Shown here one piece after another: positions 8,333 through 16,128 of a stretch of 64,000 nucleotides of DNA. Below the pieces are notes generated by a model, which was not told where the DNA came from, ran no database searches, and saw only the letters and a list, made by a program, of their open reading frames with translations. How positions within the stretch are numbered: the stretch's first letter is position 1; each line of letters begins with the position of its first letter. Source of the DNA: Taklimakanibacter lacteus (GTDB lineage Bacteria; Pseudomonadota; Alphaproteobacteria; Rhizobiales; Aestuariivirgaceae); NCBI GenBank assembly GCA_003576695.1, contig QOZQ01000005.1:62001-126000 (forward strand), in the 5' to 3' direction. The translations under genes were made by a program, and so were the position numbers.

Positions 8333-8640
8333 CGTCATCCCGGCGAAAGTGACGGACATTATAATCCGTCATCCCGGCGAAAGTGACGGACCCCATAGTC
8401 CGTCATCCCGGCGAAAGCCGGGACCCATTAAATTCGTGCAGAGCGGGCAGCGCTGATGGAATTGCACCTGCCCCCCGATCCGGCTAGGCTCGCCAGCAAT
8501 GTTCGAACCGGGATCCCGTATATTCTTTCAGCGCCGACCGTTTGATCCCATTCAGGGGGTCCCGGCTTTCGCCGGGATGACGAATAAAGTGTTCGTCACT
8601 TTCGCCGGGGTGACGAACTATGGTGGCGTTCGTCACTTCC
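8333..8640. repeat. Family B repeat cluster (GTCATCCCGGCGAAAG)
   Basis: The 342-base gap between ispB and the ABC operon is mostly repeat. Three direct copies of CGTCATCCCGGCGAAAG start near 8333, 8368 and 8401, the last extending to the palindrome CCCGGCGAAAGCCGGG. Inverted, decaying copies occupy about 8557-8640. One more copy is at 12889. About 130 bases between the two groups (8426-8556) show nothing recognisable. The unit is a REP-like palindrome widespread in alphaproteobacteria. Confidence 0.8.
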
Positions 8641-8662
8641 TCCGGAATGACGGTTCATAGAG

Positions 8663-9523
8663 ATGCAGCAGACCCGCTTTGCCTGGTATCTGCTGGCGCC
8701 GGCCCTCATCCTGCTCGTCATTCTCCTGGTGCTGCCGATCATCATCATGATGATCTACACCTTCTATGAGTTCATCACCGCCGGCGTCGAGCAGGCGAAC
8801 TACACAGCTGCCAACTGGCGTGAATTCTTCACCGACAGCTACTATCACCTGTTCCTGTGGAAGACGGCGCGGGTCGCCGCCATCACGGCCATCGCCTGCG
8901 CGCTCATGGGCTATGTGCCGGCCTATTTCATCTGGATGACGTCCTTCCGGCACAAATGGCTGCTGCTGCTCCTGCTGATCGTGCCCTTCTGGATCTCCTT
9001 CACCATCCGCACCTTTTCCTGGATCCATATCCTGGGCGAGCAGGGCGCCATCAACGTGACCCTGATGTCGATCGGCATCATCGATAGCCCGATCCAGATG
9101 CTCTATACCGAGGGCGCCGTCATCATGGGCATGATCCATTTCCTGCTGCCCTATATGATCCTCAATGTCTATGTGAGCCTCGAGGGCATCGACCGCGACC
9201 TGCTCTCGGCGGCGCGCACGCTGGGCTGCACCAGCGCGCAAGCCTTCCGCGAAGTGACGCTGCCCCTCTCGCTGCCCGGCCTCTGCGCCGGGCTGCTTCT
9301 GTGCTTCGTGCTGGCGGCCGGCAGCTATGTGACGCCGCAGATCCTCGGCGGCAACCGCGATGCGCTGTTCGGCAACCTGATCTATGACACGATCATGCAG
9401 CAGCTCAACTGGCCGATGGGCTCGACGCTCTCGATCGTGCTCTTCGTGCTGCTCGGCATCGTGTCGGCGATCTACAGCCGCTATATGGGCCTTTCCACCA
9501 TCTTCAAGGGATTGAGCCGATGA
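8663..9523 (+). CDS. ABC importer permease, PotB type
   Basis: First inner-membrane subunit of a spermidine/putrescine-type (PotABCD) importer. Its 286 residues hold about six hydrophobic segments starting at residue 7. The EAA loop that contacts the ATPase reads SAARTLGCTSAQAFREVTLP (about residues 186-205). It is the first of four same-strand genes (permease, permease, binding protein, ATPase), and its stop overlaps the next start (ATGA). The real substrate could be a polyamine or another small cation or amine; the sequence does not decide. Confidence 0.9.
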   Translation: MQQTRFAWYLLAPALILLVILLVLPIIIMMIYTFYEFITAGVEQANYTAANWREFFTDSYYHLFLWKTARVAAITAIACALMGYVPAYFIWMTSFRHKWLLLLLLIVPFWISFTIRTFSWIHILGEQGAINVTLMSIGIIDSPIQMLYTEGAVIMGMIHFLLPYMILNVYVSLEGIDRDLLSAARTLGCTSAQAFREVTLPLSLPGLCAGLLLCFVLAAGSYVTPQILGGNRDALFGNLIYDTIMQQLNWPMGSTLSIVLFVLLGIVSAIYSRYMGLSTIFKGLSR

Positions 9524-10341
9524 TGAAGGTGCGGCAGGCCGAGGACGCCTCGGGCGTGTGGGGCTGGCGCGCGGTGAAGCTCCTCACCATCGCGGTCTAT
9601 GTCTTCATGTTCGCGCCCATCATCGTTACCGTGATCTTATCCTTCAACGCCTCGATGTTCGGCGGCTTCCCGATGACGGGCCTCTCCTTGCAATGGTACG
9701 GCAAGCTGTTCCAGAACGAGGCGGTACTGCGCGCGTTCAAGACCTCGATCTGGATCGCCATCCTCACCGCCATCGTCTGCACGGTCATCGGCGTGATGGC
9801 CGCCATGGCGCTGACCCGCTATGAATTCCGCGGCAAGCAGCTGATGAACACGATGGTCATCATGCCGGCTCTGGTGCCGGAGACCATCCTGGGCGTCGGC
9901 CTCCTGCTCCTCATGAAATGGGCGCACCAGCCCAGGAGCTACCTGCTCCTCGTCCTCGGCCATATCATGCTGGCGCTGCCCTTCGTGGTGCTCGTCGTCC
10001 AGGCGCGGCTCATCGGCATCAAGCGCGTCTATGAGGAAGCCGCCCTCTCGCTGGGCGCCAGCCGCTTCAGCACCTTCAGGGAGGTGACGCTGCCGCTCCT
10101 GATGCCGGCCATCGTCGCCGCCATCCTCCTCGTCTTCACCATTTCCTTCGACAACATCACGGCGAGCCTGTTCTGGCGCCCGCCCGGCGTCGAGACCATG
10201 CCGACCCAGATCCTCGCCATGCTGAAAATCTCGATCAGCCCGGAGATCAATGCGCTCGGCACGCTGATGATCCTCATCACCGTCGGCCTCCCCTTGGCAG
10301 GCGGCCTGATTGGGCGCATTCTGTTCGGAAATCGCCAATAA
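9520..10341 (+). CDS. ABC importer permease, PotC type
   Basis: Second permease of the polyamine-type importer, 273 residues with six predicted membrane helices. The EAA loop is EEAALSLGASRFSTFREVTL (about residues 168-187). The two adjacent Met codons at 9520 and 9523 both overlap the preceding stop, so translation is coupled. PotC-type permeases pair with the PotB-type one to form the channel. No irregularity was seen. Confidence 0.9.
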   Translation: MMKVRQAEDASGVWGWRAVKLLTIAVYVFMFAPIIVTVILSFNASMFGGFPMTGLSLQWYGKLFQNEAVLRAFKTSIWIAILTAIVCTVIGVMAAMALTRYEFRGKQLMNTMVIMPALVPETILGVGLLLLMKWAHQPRSYLLLVLGHIMLALPFVVLVVQARLIGIKRVYEEAALSLGASRFSTFREVTLPLLMPAIVAAILLVFTISFDNITASLFWRPPGVETMPTQILAMLKISISPEINALGTLMILITVGLPLAGGLIGRILFGNRQ

Positions 10342-10364
10342 CCAACAACCAGGGAGAAACTGAA

Positions 10365-11507
10365 ATGAAGCTGACACAGACGAAGAGGCTCGAGCGGCTC
10401 ACCGAGCGCTACCGCAATGGCGGCATGGACCGCCGCACCTTCTTAGGCCTGGCGGCCGCGGCCGCGGCCTCCACCGGCGTCATGACCCGCTGGAGCGGCC
10501 CCGCTCTCGCGGCCGTCACCGAAGTGCGCTTCGACGGCTGGGGCGGCGTGGTGCAGGAGGCGATCGATAAATTCGCCTTCCAGCCCTATACCAAGAAGAC
10601 CGGCCTCAAGGTGGTGCAGGGTACCTTCGGCGATGAGAACGAGGTCATCACCAAGGTGAAGACCTCCAATCCGGGCGATTTCCAGATCATCCATTCCTCG
10701 GGCGTCGAATATTACAAGAAATATGTCGATGGCGGCTGGGTGTCGGAGATCAACGAGGCCAATATCCCGAACATGGCCAATGTCATGACGGCGATGATCG
10801 AGCCGTTCCGCAAGCTGACCCCCAAGCTCTCGGCCATCCCTTACGACTATGGCACCACCGGCATCGCCTACAACACCAAGGTGATCTCGCCCGAGGAGGC
10901 GAAGGAGAAGGGCGCCCAGCTCCTCGTCGACAAGAAATATGCCGGCAAGATCGGCGGCTTCTCGGACAAGAACACCCGTGTGTGGTACGCGGCGCTGCAG
11001 ACCGGCCAGAGCCCCAACGACATCAAGGACATCGAGGCGGTGTGGGCGAAGATCCGCGAAAGCCGCGACATGGTGAAGAAGTACTGGGGCTCGGGTGCCG
11101 AGCTCATGGATCTCCTGTCGAAGGAGGAGATCGTGGTCACCGACGCCTGGTCGGGCCGCGTCGCCGCGCTTCAGGAGCAGGGCCATCCGATCGGCTATCT
11201 CGACCCCAAGGGCAGCTATGCCTGGATGGAGGACATGCTGGTGCTGAAGGGCTCGCCCATGGCCGAATGCGAGGAGCTGATCAACTTCATGCTCGACACG
11301 GAAACCTCGATCGCCGTGGCCGAGGGACAGAAATACCCGCCCTCGCTCGATCCCACCAAGGTCAAGCTCACCGACGCCATCGCCAAACTGCCGGCCTTCG
11401 ATCCCACCGGCACGATGACGGCGCTCACCTTCGGCGATCCCATCTACTGGGCCGAGCACGACGCCGAATGGCAGAAGCAGTGGGACCGCATCTCCAAGGG
11501 TGCGTGA
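10365..11507 (+). CDS. ABC importer periplasmic binding protein, PotD type
   Basis: A 380-residue extracellular solute-binding protein. The twin-arginine signal RRTFLGLAAAAAAS (from about residue 24) predicts Tat export of the folded protein, with cleavage near ALA-AV. The mature part has the family 1 binding-protein pattern (FDGWGGVVQEAI, IPYDYGTTGIAYN). An AGGGAG site precedes the ATG. It lies 23 bases after the PotC-type gene. The ATPase gene follows only after a 275-base gap filled by a family C repeat cassette. The ligand is inferred from the operon only. Confidence 0.9.
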   Translation: MKLTQTKRLERLTERYRNGGMDRRTFLGLAAAAAASTGVMTRWSGPALAAVTEVRFDGWGGVVQEAIDKFAFQPYTKKTGLKVVQGTFGDENEVITKVKTSNPGDFQIIHSSGVEYYKKYVDGGWVSEINEANIPNMANVMTAMIEPFRKLTPKLSAIPYDYGTTGIAYNTKVISPEEAKEKGAQLLVDKKYAGKIGGFSDKNTRVWYAALQTGQSPNDIKDIEAVWAKIRESRDMVKKYWGSGAELMDLLSKEEIVVTDAWSGRVAALQEQGHPIGYLDPKGSYAWMEDMLVLKGSPMAECEELINFMLDTETSIAVAEGQKYPPSLDPTKVKLTDAIAKLPAFDPTGTMTALTFGDPIYWAEHDAEWQKQWDRISKGA

Positions 11508-11546
11508 GCTGAAGCAATATCCCCTCTCCCTCTGCGGATGAACTTC

Positions 11547-11742
11547 CCTCCGCCGCGCGCAGCGCGGGGAGGGTGGCCGCCCGCAGGGCGGACGGGTGGG
11601 GTCTTTCCGCCGGAAAAGTGCTCAATGACAAGCCTCAACAGCGTGCATAAAGCCTTAGCTGAGGGATTTTCCTCGTGGAGATACCCCACCCGTCGCGCGT
11701 TCCGCGCGCCACCCTCCCCGCGCTGCGCGCGGTGGAGGGAGT
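11547..11742. repeat. Inverted-repeat cassette, copy 2 (family C), inside the ABC operon
   Basis: The left arm runs CCCTCCGCCGCGCGCAGCGC through GGGGAGGGTGG to GGCGGACGGGTGGGGT (about 11547-11606). The right arm (about 11686-11742) is its inverted partner ending GGAGGGAG. The core of about 80 bases starts TCTTTCCGCCGGAAAAGTGC, similar to copy 1. The cassette separates the binding-protein gene from the ATPase gene, an apparent insertion into an otherwise compact operon. The core has no convincing gene. Confidence 0.85.
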
Positions 11743-11782
11743 ATTGGCGTGCGTCTCGAAGCCTCTCGCCTGTTACCACCTC

Positions 11783-12871
11783 ATGACCACCACCGCCGTA
11801 GACCTCAAATCCGTCACTCTCACTTACGGGCCCTTCGTCGCCGTGAAGGATGTCGATCTCGCCATCGAGAAAGGCAGCTTCGTCACCCTCCTCGGCCCGT
11901 CTGGCTGCGGCAAGACCACCATCCTGCGCTCGATCGCCGGTCTCGTGACCCCGACCTCGGGCGAGATCGTCGTCGCCGGCCGCCTCATCAACGACGTGCC
12001 CATCTACAAGCGCAATATCGGCCTCGTCTTCCAGAACTATGCGCTCTTCCCGCACAAGACCGTCGAGGACAACATCGCCTTCGGCCTCAAATACCGCGAC
12101 GTGCCTAGACTTGAGATCGCGCGGAAAGTGAAGCGCGCCCTCGACATGGTGCGCCTGCCGGGCGTCGAGAAGAAACTGCCCTCGCAGCTTTCGGGCGGCC
12201 AGCAGCAGCGCATCGCGCTGGCGCGGGCCATCGTGATCGAGCCCGATGTGCTGCTCCTCGATGAGCCCCTGTCGGCGCTCGATGCCAATTTGCGCGAAGA
12301 GATGCGCACCGAGCTCAAGATCATCCAGCGCGAGGTCGGCATCACCACCATTTTCGTGACCCATGACCAGGAAGAGGCGCTGGCCATGTCCGACCGCATC
12401 GTCGTCATGAATCACGGCCTCATCGAGCAGAACGGCACGCCGGAAGAGGTCTATCGCACGCCGTCTTCGAGATTCGTGGCGAGCTTCCTCGGCCAGTCCA
12501 ACCTCATCGCCGGCACCATCGCGTCGAATACCAGGGGCAAGGCGAAGATCACCCTCGACAGCGGCGCCAGCATCGACGCCGCGGCGCCCGCTTCCGCCAA
12601 AAAGGGCAGCAAGGTCACGGTCGTGGTCCGCGCGCAACGTCTCGAGGTCGGCAAGAAAGCGGCGGCCGGAAGCAACAGGCTGCAAGGCCGGATCGCCGCC
12701 ACCTCCTATCTCGGCGGCACCGCCATCTACATCATCGAGGCCGAGGGCCTGAAGCTGCAAGCCAATACGATCATCGATACCCATGTGTTTCGCGAGGGAG
12801 ACGCGGTGGATGTGAGCTTTTCGCCGGGGGATTGTGTGCTGCTGGGGGAGGATGATCGGCGGCTGGCGTGA
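11783..12871 (+). CDS. ABC importer ATPase, PotA type
   Basis: Energy-coupling subunit of the polyamine-type importer, 362 residues. Walker A is GPSGCGKTT (about residue 39), the signature LSGGQQQRIALARA, and Walker B VLLLDEPLSALD, with the switch His in FVTHDQEEA. The C-terminal part after about residue 240 is a TOBE regulatory domain as in PotA and MalK relatives. The start is set at the ATG at 11783 because upstream codons lie in the repeat cassette. A family B repeat follows the stop. Loss of coupling by the cassette could lower its expression relative to the permeases. Confidence 0.92.
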   Translation: MTTTAVDLKSVTLTYGPFVAVKDVDLAIEKGSFVTLLGPSGCGKTTILRSIAGLVTPTSGEIVVAGRLINDVPIYKRNIGLVFQNYALFPHKTVEDNIAFGLKYRDVPRLEIARKVKRALDMVRLPGVEKKLPSQLSGGQQQRIALARAIVIEPDVLLLDEPLSALDANLREEMRTELKIIQREVGITTIFVTHDQEEALAMSDRIVVMNHGLIEQNGTPEEVYRTPSSRFVASFLGQSNLIAGTIASNTRGKAKITLDSGASIDAAAPASAKKGSKVTVVVRAQRLEVGKKAAAGSNRLQGRIAATSYLGGTAIYIIEAEGLKLQANTIIDTHVFREGDAVDVSFSPGDCVLLGEDDRRLA

Positions 12872-12888
12872 GCGCGCCCCCTCCGCAT

Positions 12889-12914
12889 CGTCATCCCGGC
12901 GAAAGCCGGGACCC
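12889..12914. repeat. Family B repeat, single copy
   Basis: CGTCATCCCGGCGAAAGCCG then GGACCC, the complete palindromic unit seen near 8401. It lies 18 bases after the ATPase stop. The rest of the gap to 13092 contains only a doubtful open frame that ends exactly at the next gene's start. Confidence 0.8.
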
Positions 12915-13092
12915 CCTGAATAGAATCAACCGGGCGGCGCTGCTCACGCTTCATCAGCCTAGTTTTTGCAGTACTTTGCGTAAGCCGAGAATCGCCCTCG
13001 ACAATAGCCGGAGCTCGATGCCACCTTCGGACCCGCCAGCTGCCCAGCCATATTGGCCGGCTGATCAAGATAGCGATCTGCGGGAGCCCTGA

Positions 13093-13677
13093 ATGAGAAT
13101 TTACACTCCAGCGGTGCTGGCGGGCGTTGAATGGACCACGCTGCAGGATGCCGGTCCCGACGACTGGGAGATGCTTTACGCCCTGTCCGGGCCTGTCGGG
13201 CCTGGATGGCGGACGCCGAGGATGACCTTCATCCGCGAGGAGGAGGACGGCACGAAGCGGCTTCATTCCGACTGTCCGTGGTGCCTTCACACCATCCTCG
13301 TCTTGCGCGATCGGGTGGTGCCGTCGCTGTTGCCCTTGCTTGAAGCATATGGCGAGCTGCTGTCCGTCGACTGCGAAGAGCCGGTTTCCCTGTTCAACGC
13401 CACGACGATCATCGCGGCGCTCGATGAGGAACGCTCCGCCATTGCCCGCTTCTCGGACGGCGAAATCCTGGCGATAGAACGCCATGTGTTCAAGCCGGAC
13501 GTCATCGGGAATACCGGGATCTTCAAGCTCCCCGGCCGCGCCTCCGCCATCTATCTGAGCGAGACGGTCGTGCGGCGTTTCGGCGAGCTGGGCCTGCGCA
13601 ACCTGGCCTTCGATTTGCTCTGGTCGGATGAAGCCGTCGCAGACGGTGATCTGCGCATTGAGTATCTGGATCGATGA
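13093..13677 (+). CDS. Imm11-like immunity protein, no toxin seen
   Basis: A 194-residue cytoplasmic protein. The C-terminal half has the pattern ALDEERSAIARFSDG, then HVFKPD, IFKLPG, IYLSETVVRRF and GLRNLAF, resembling the Imm11 (DUF1629-like) family of polymorphic-toxin immunity proteins. Such proteins bind and block a cognate secreted nuclease or other toxin. A GGGAG site precedes the ATG. An upstream frame stops at 13092, one base before this start, the position where a toxin 3' end would be expected, but no toxin domain is visible. It may be an orphan immunity gene that protects against neighbours' toxins. Confidence 0.5.
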   Translation: MRIYTPAVLAGVEWTTLQDAGPDDWEMLYALSGPVGPGWRTPRMTFIREEEDGTKRLHSDCPWCLHTILVLRDRVVPSLLPLLEAYGELLSVDCEEPVSLFNATTIIAALDEERSAIARFSDGEILAIERHVFKPDVIGNTGIFKLPGRASAIYLSETVVRRFGELGLRNLAFDLLWSDEAVADGDLRIEYLDR

Positions 13678-14036
13678 GGCGGCGGCGCCGATTTCGGTGT
13701 TGTGGTGGCGCCCGCGCAGTTGGACCCCGGAAACATGAAAGCCCTGGGCGGGGGGCTCAGGGCTCTCAAGGGCGCCTGGTTCACTGCCGTGGGGGTCGTG
13801 TTCGGTGCGCCGGGAATATTCAATCCCAATGTCATGTTGCGGCCAAGCACCAACGGACTGCAGTGCCTAAGTCCAGGGTCCGGCCATGGTGAATTCCACC
13901 CTGAATAGGTGAAATCCGCCGGCCACACATTCCTGGCATGCCGGCCCGCCGCGGACTCCCGATTGCCCTGTGCGCACGACCTGTCGCTTCAGATTTCTGT
14001 GCCCTTTGTCCCTCATTCCACTTTCCTTTTCTATCA
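13678..14036. other. Gap without a convincing gene
   Basis: Open frames here (for example 13702-13908 plus, 68 codons) have no recognisable domain and no good ribosome binding site. The sequence looks like decayed accessory DNA between the immunity gene and the relB fragment. Confidence 0.5.
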
Positions 14037-14133
14037 CCCCGACATCGGCGAGCTTTTCGGCCGCGGCCGCCTTCCGCTTGTCATCCACGCGCACATGAAG
14101 CATCGAAGTCCGAGCGATCGGGGGGATCCTTGA
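14037..14133 (-). pseudogene. relB antitoxin 5' fragment
   Basis: About 97 bases nearly identical to the start of the intact relB at 15279-15578. The encoded start MLHVRVDDKRKAAAAEKLADVG matches that gene's MLHVRVDDKLKTAAAEKLAD stretch, after which similarity stops abruptly at 14037. It is the DNA-binding/dimerisation end of a RelB/DinJ antitoxin with the toxin-binding part gone. It is probably left by a duplication or recombination around the TacAT-type pair that now lies between the two copies. Confidence 0.75.
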
Positions 14134-14208
14134 AGTGCCCTCGATAAAGGCACCGGTGGAGCGCTGTGGAATGAGGATAAGGCTGTAATCTTCGGACAGA
14201 AGGCCTGG

Positions 14209-14724
14209 CTAGCCGAAGGCCTCGACCACGGTTTCTATCGGGAGGAACAGGGTTCGGCTGTCCTCGGGATATTCGATGAACTCCGCGCAACGCAGATAGA
14301 AGCGTCTGGCTGCGTCGTCCTTTGCCTGTACCAGAACAGCCCCGATACCGATGCTCTGCGACGCCACGGCGATCCGACGCAACGCGTCCGAAAGCATGTC
14401 TGCGCCCAGGCCTTTGCCGGCATGCTCGCGGCTGACGGCAAGCCGCCCGATCACCGAAACGGGAATCGTGTCGGGTGCGTTGCGCCGCACCTTGCCCGGT
14501 GCGGCGCTGCGCTGCACCGCGCCTGCCGAGATGCAGAAATACGCGATGACCCGATTGTCTTCGCACACGACATAGCTGCGCGAGAAACGGCTTTCATTCC
14601 GCAAGGCCCGATGTCGCAGCCAGTCGTTCAGCGCGGGCTCGCCGCAGTCGAACCCGGACAGGTCATGCTCCGCCGTCAGGGGAACGGGAGCCGACAGGCC
14701 GCGATCCTGTATGGTCCGGGGCAC
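14209..14724 (-). CDS. GNAT-family toxin, TacT type
   Basis: A 171-residue GCN5-type acetyltransferase of the class that poisons translation by acetylating the amino group of charged tRNA. Typical landmarks are FDCGEPALNDWLRHRA near the N-terminus, IGRLAVSREHAGKGLGADML (acetyl-CoA pyrophosphate loop, about residues 91-110) and AAVLV-like strands before FYLRCAEFIEYP. The start is GTG at 14724, three bases after the stop of the DUF1778 gene, so the pair is co-translated. The toxin looks intact. Acetyl-acceptor specificity is not determinable from sequence. Confidence 0.88.
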   Translation of the reverse strand: MPRTIQDRGLSAPVPLTAEHDLSGFDCGEPALNDWLRHRALRNESRFSRSYVVCEDNRVIAYFCISAGAVQRSAAPGKVRRNAPDTIPVSVIGRLAVSREHAGKGLGADMLSDALRRIAVASQSIGIGAVLVQAKDDAARRFYLRCAEFIEYPEDSRTLFLPIETVVEAFG

Positions 14725-14727
14725 CGT

Positions 14728-15069
14728 CTATTTCTGCCATACCGGCGTCCGGCGCAGCAGCGACCTGAGTTTTGGTCCAGGTGCGGGCGGATTGTCGAGC
14801 GCCTGCATGAAGGCGTCGTAGCGCGCCGGATCGAGCACGAACAGGCGCTGGTCGAGCAGCACATCGACCGCCTGCCGCCGGGCGCTATCGATCATGAACT
14901 CAGTGCGCGTCTTGCCAAGAACCGCCGCCGCATCGTCGATGAGCTGGCGTGTGCCGGTCTCGATCCGCAGATTGATACTGCCCTTCGCATCAGACGCCGA
15001 AACGCGTTCCGCGACGGCGACAGTGGCGGAACGGGAGGCTTCTGAAGGGGTGAGGCTAGCTTTGGTCAT
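14728..15069 (-). CDS. DUF1778 antitoxin, TacA type
   Basis: A 113-residue ribbon-helix-helix antitoxin that neutralises the adjacent acetyltransferase and represses the pair. SINLRIETGTRQLIDDAAAV (about residues 31-50) is the RHH DNA-binding unit, followed by GKTRTEFMIDSARR and LLDQRLFVLD, the segment that wraps the toxin. The extra 30-residue Ser/Ala-rich N-terminus is longer than in many homologues, so a later start is possible. The order antitoxin then toxin is standard. Confidence 0.88.
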   Translation of the reverse strand: MTKASLTPSEASRSATVAVAERVSASDAKGSINLRIETGTRQLIDDAAAVLGKTRTEFMIDSARRQAVDVLLDQRLFVLDPARYDAFMQALDNPPAPGPKLRSLLRRTPVWQK

Positions 15070-15120
15070 GGCCCGAATATGGGCGCTTGTATCTACAGTG
15101 TCAATACGCCGAGCGGCGGA

Positions 15121-15282
15121 CTATCTCTCTGCACCAGGCTTTTGGCTTCGCCGCGTACGGATCAACGCGGAGGCCATCGCGAACTCCTCCTCGAGCGCGT
15201 CATACGCGGCGACATATTCAGGGTCTTTCCGCCATTCGGTGAAAGCCTCTTCGACCGGAATAAATTTGCGCTTGCGGCTCAT
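15121..15282 (-). pseudogene. Truncated gene coupled to relB (XRE-type N-terminus)
   Basis: A 53-codon frame beginning MSRKRKFIPVEEAFTEW, then DPEYVAAYDALEEEFAMASA and ending GAER. The DALEEEFALASALI-like segment is what usually precedes the helix-turn-helix of XRE-type partner proteins, but here the frame stops before any HTH. Its ATG overlaps the relB stop (ATGA). I read it as the second gene of the relB module with its C-terminal domain lost. It might instead be a short functional partner. Confidence 0.5.
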
Positions 15283-15578
15283 TTCGCCTCCTTCGCCCGC
15301 TTCCTGTCGATCAGCGCCTGCGCCTCGTCCATGACCTTGCGATGCGGCACCGGCGGCCGCGTGTCGTCGAGCGCTTCCTGCACCTTGGCGCGGAACCAGG
15401 CGTCATAGGCTTCCGGGTCTGCCGTCAGGCCGGCCGGCAAGCCGCCTTCCTTGGCTATGCGGGTCAGCAGGATGCGCACGGCATCCGAGACTGTCAGCCC
15501 GACATCGGCGAGCTTTTCGGCCGCGGCCGTCTTCAGCTTGTCATCCACGCGCACATGGAGCATCGAAGTTTGAGCCAT
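15279..15578 (-). CDS. relB: RelB/DinJ-family antitoxin
   Basis: A 99-residue antitoxin. MLHVRVDDKLKTAAAEKLAD with VGLTVSDAVRILLTRIA is the ribbon-helix-helix core of RelB/DinJ proteins, and the tail EALDDTRPPVPHRKVMDEAQ is the flexible toxin-binding part. The start is set at the ATG at 15578, which has AAGGAA upstream; a longer frame from 15602 would run into the promoter. A perfect palindrome (15606-15625) lies 28 bases upstream and is probably its own operator. No intact RelE-type toxin follows, only a truncated frame. Confidence 0.85.
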   Translation of the reverse strand: MAQTSMLHVRVDDKLKTAAAEKLADVGLTVSDAVRILLTRIAKEGGLPAGLTADPEAYDAWFRAKVQEALDDTRPPVPHRKVMDEAQALIDRKRAKEAK

Positions 15579-15605
15579 TGAGGGTTCCTTATTTGCTTGC
15601 ATGAA

Positions 15606-15625
15606 TGTATCTCATTTGAGATACA
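15606..15625. promoter_or_regulatory. Probable RelB operator
   Basis: TGTATCTCA (15606-15614) and TGAGATACA (15617-15625) form a perfect inverted repeat around TT, just upstream of relB. Ribbon-helix-helix antitoxins bind short palindromes in this position to autoregulate. It also lies about 40 bases ahead of the divergent gene at 15664. Confidence 0.65.
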
Positions 15626-15663
15626 TGTGCAATCAATCATCCAGAGCCGGGAGACGCGAGGCT

Positions 15664-16122
15664 ATGCACCCTTCACCCACACGCCGGGATTTTTCGATTG
15701 TCGCTTTGATGGGCCTCTCCACCTTGGCCGCGTCCGCGGCACAGGCGGGCGCGACGGTTGAGATCTCGCCGGAAGAGGCCCTGCAGGCGCTCGATCCCTG
15801 GGTGGATGCGCTGGTCACCGGCGATCCGGCCCTGATCGACAAGGTCCTGGCGCCGGAATACCAGACCTTGCGCTCAAACGGCGTCGGCCATGACAAGGCA
15901 AGCTACCTGAAATCGCTGCCCCGGCAGAATGTCCGTCCCAAATTCAGCGGCATCGTCGCCACCGGCACGGCCGATATCATGGTCATCCGCTATCTGATCG
16001 AGACCGACCAGGTGATCGAGGGCAAGGAGGTCAAAGGCGTCTCGCCGCGCCTGTCGGTGTTCCGCCGCGAAGGCGAAAGCTGGCTGATCTCGGCCCATGC
16101 CAATTTTGCCCAGCTGGGCTGA
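15664..16122 (+). CDS. Exported SnoaL/NTF2-like (DUF4440-type) protein
   Basis: A 152-residue protein with a twin-arginine-like signal (RRDFSIVALMG, then a hydrophobic stretch to AAQAGA). The mature part has the cone-shaped NTF2-like pattern: EALQALDPWVDALVTGDPALIDKVLAPEYQ cut here into ALDPWVDALVTGD and LIDKVLAPEYQ, later RLSVFRREGESWLISAHANF. Such domains bind small molecules or act as isomerases; the ligand is unknown. The start at 15664 is preferred because an upstream ATG lies in the relB operator. It ends six bases before the aminotransferase gene, so the two are probably one transcript. Confidence 0.75.
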   Translation: MHPSPTRRDFSIVALMGLSTLAASAAQAGATVEISPEEALQALDPWVDALVTGDPALIDKVLAPEYQTLRSNGVGHDKASYLKSLPRQNVRPKFSGIVATGTADIMVIRYLIETDQVIEGKEVKGVSPRLSVFRREGESWLISAHANFAQLG

Positions 16123-16128
16123 CGCATC

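Noticed and set aside
8333-8640. Possible CRISPR array
   Set aside because: Units are unevenly spaced palindromes, partly inverted and decaying, with no regular spacers and no cas genes.
12868-13092. 74-codon frame before the Imm11-like gene
   Set aside because: It runs through a family B repeat and has no domain; only its stop position is suggestive.
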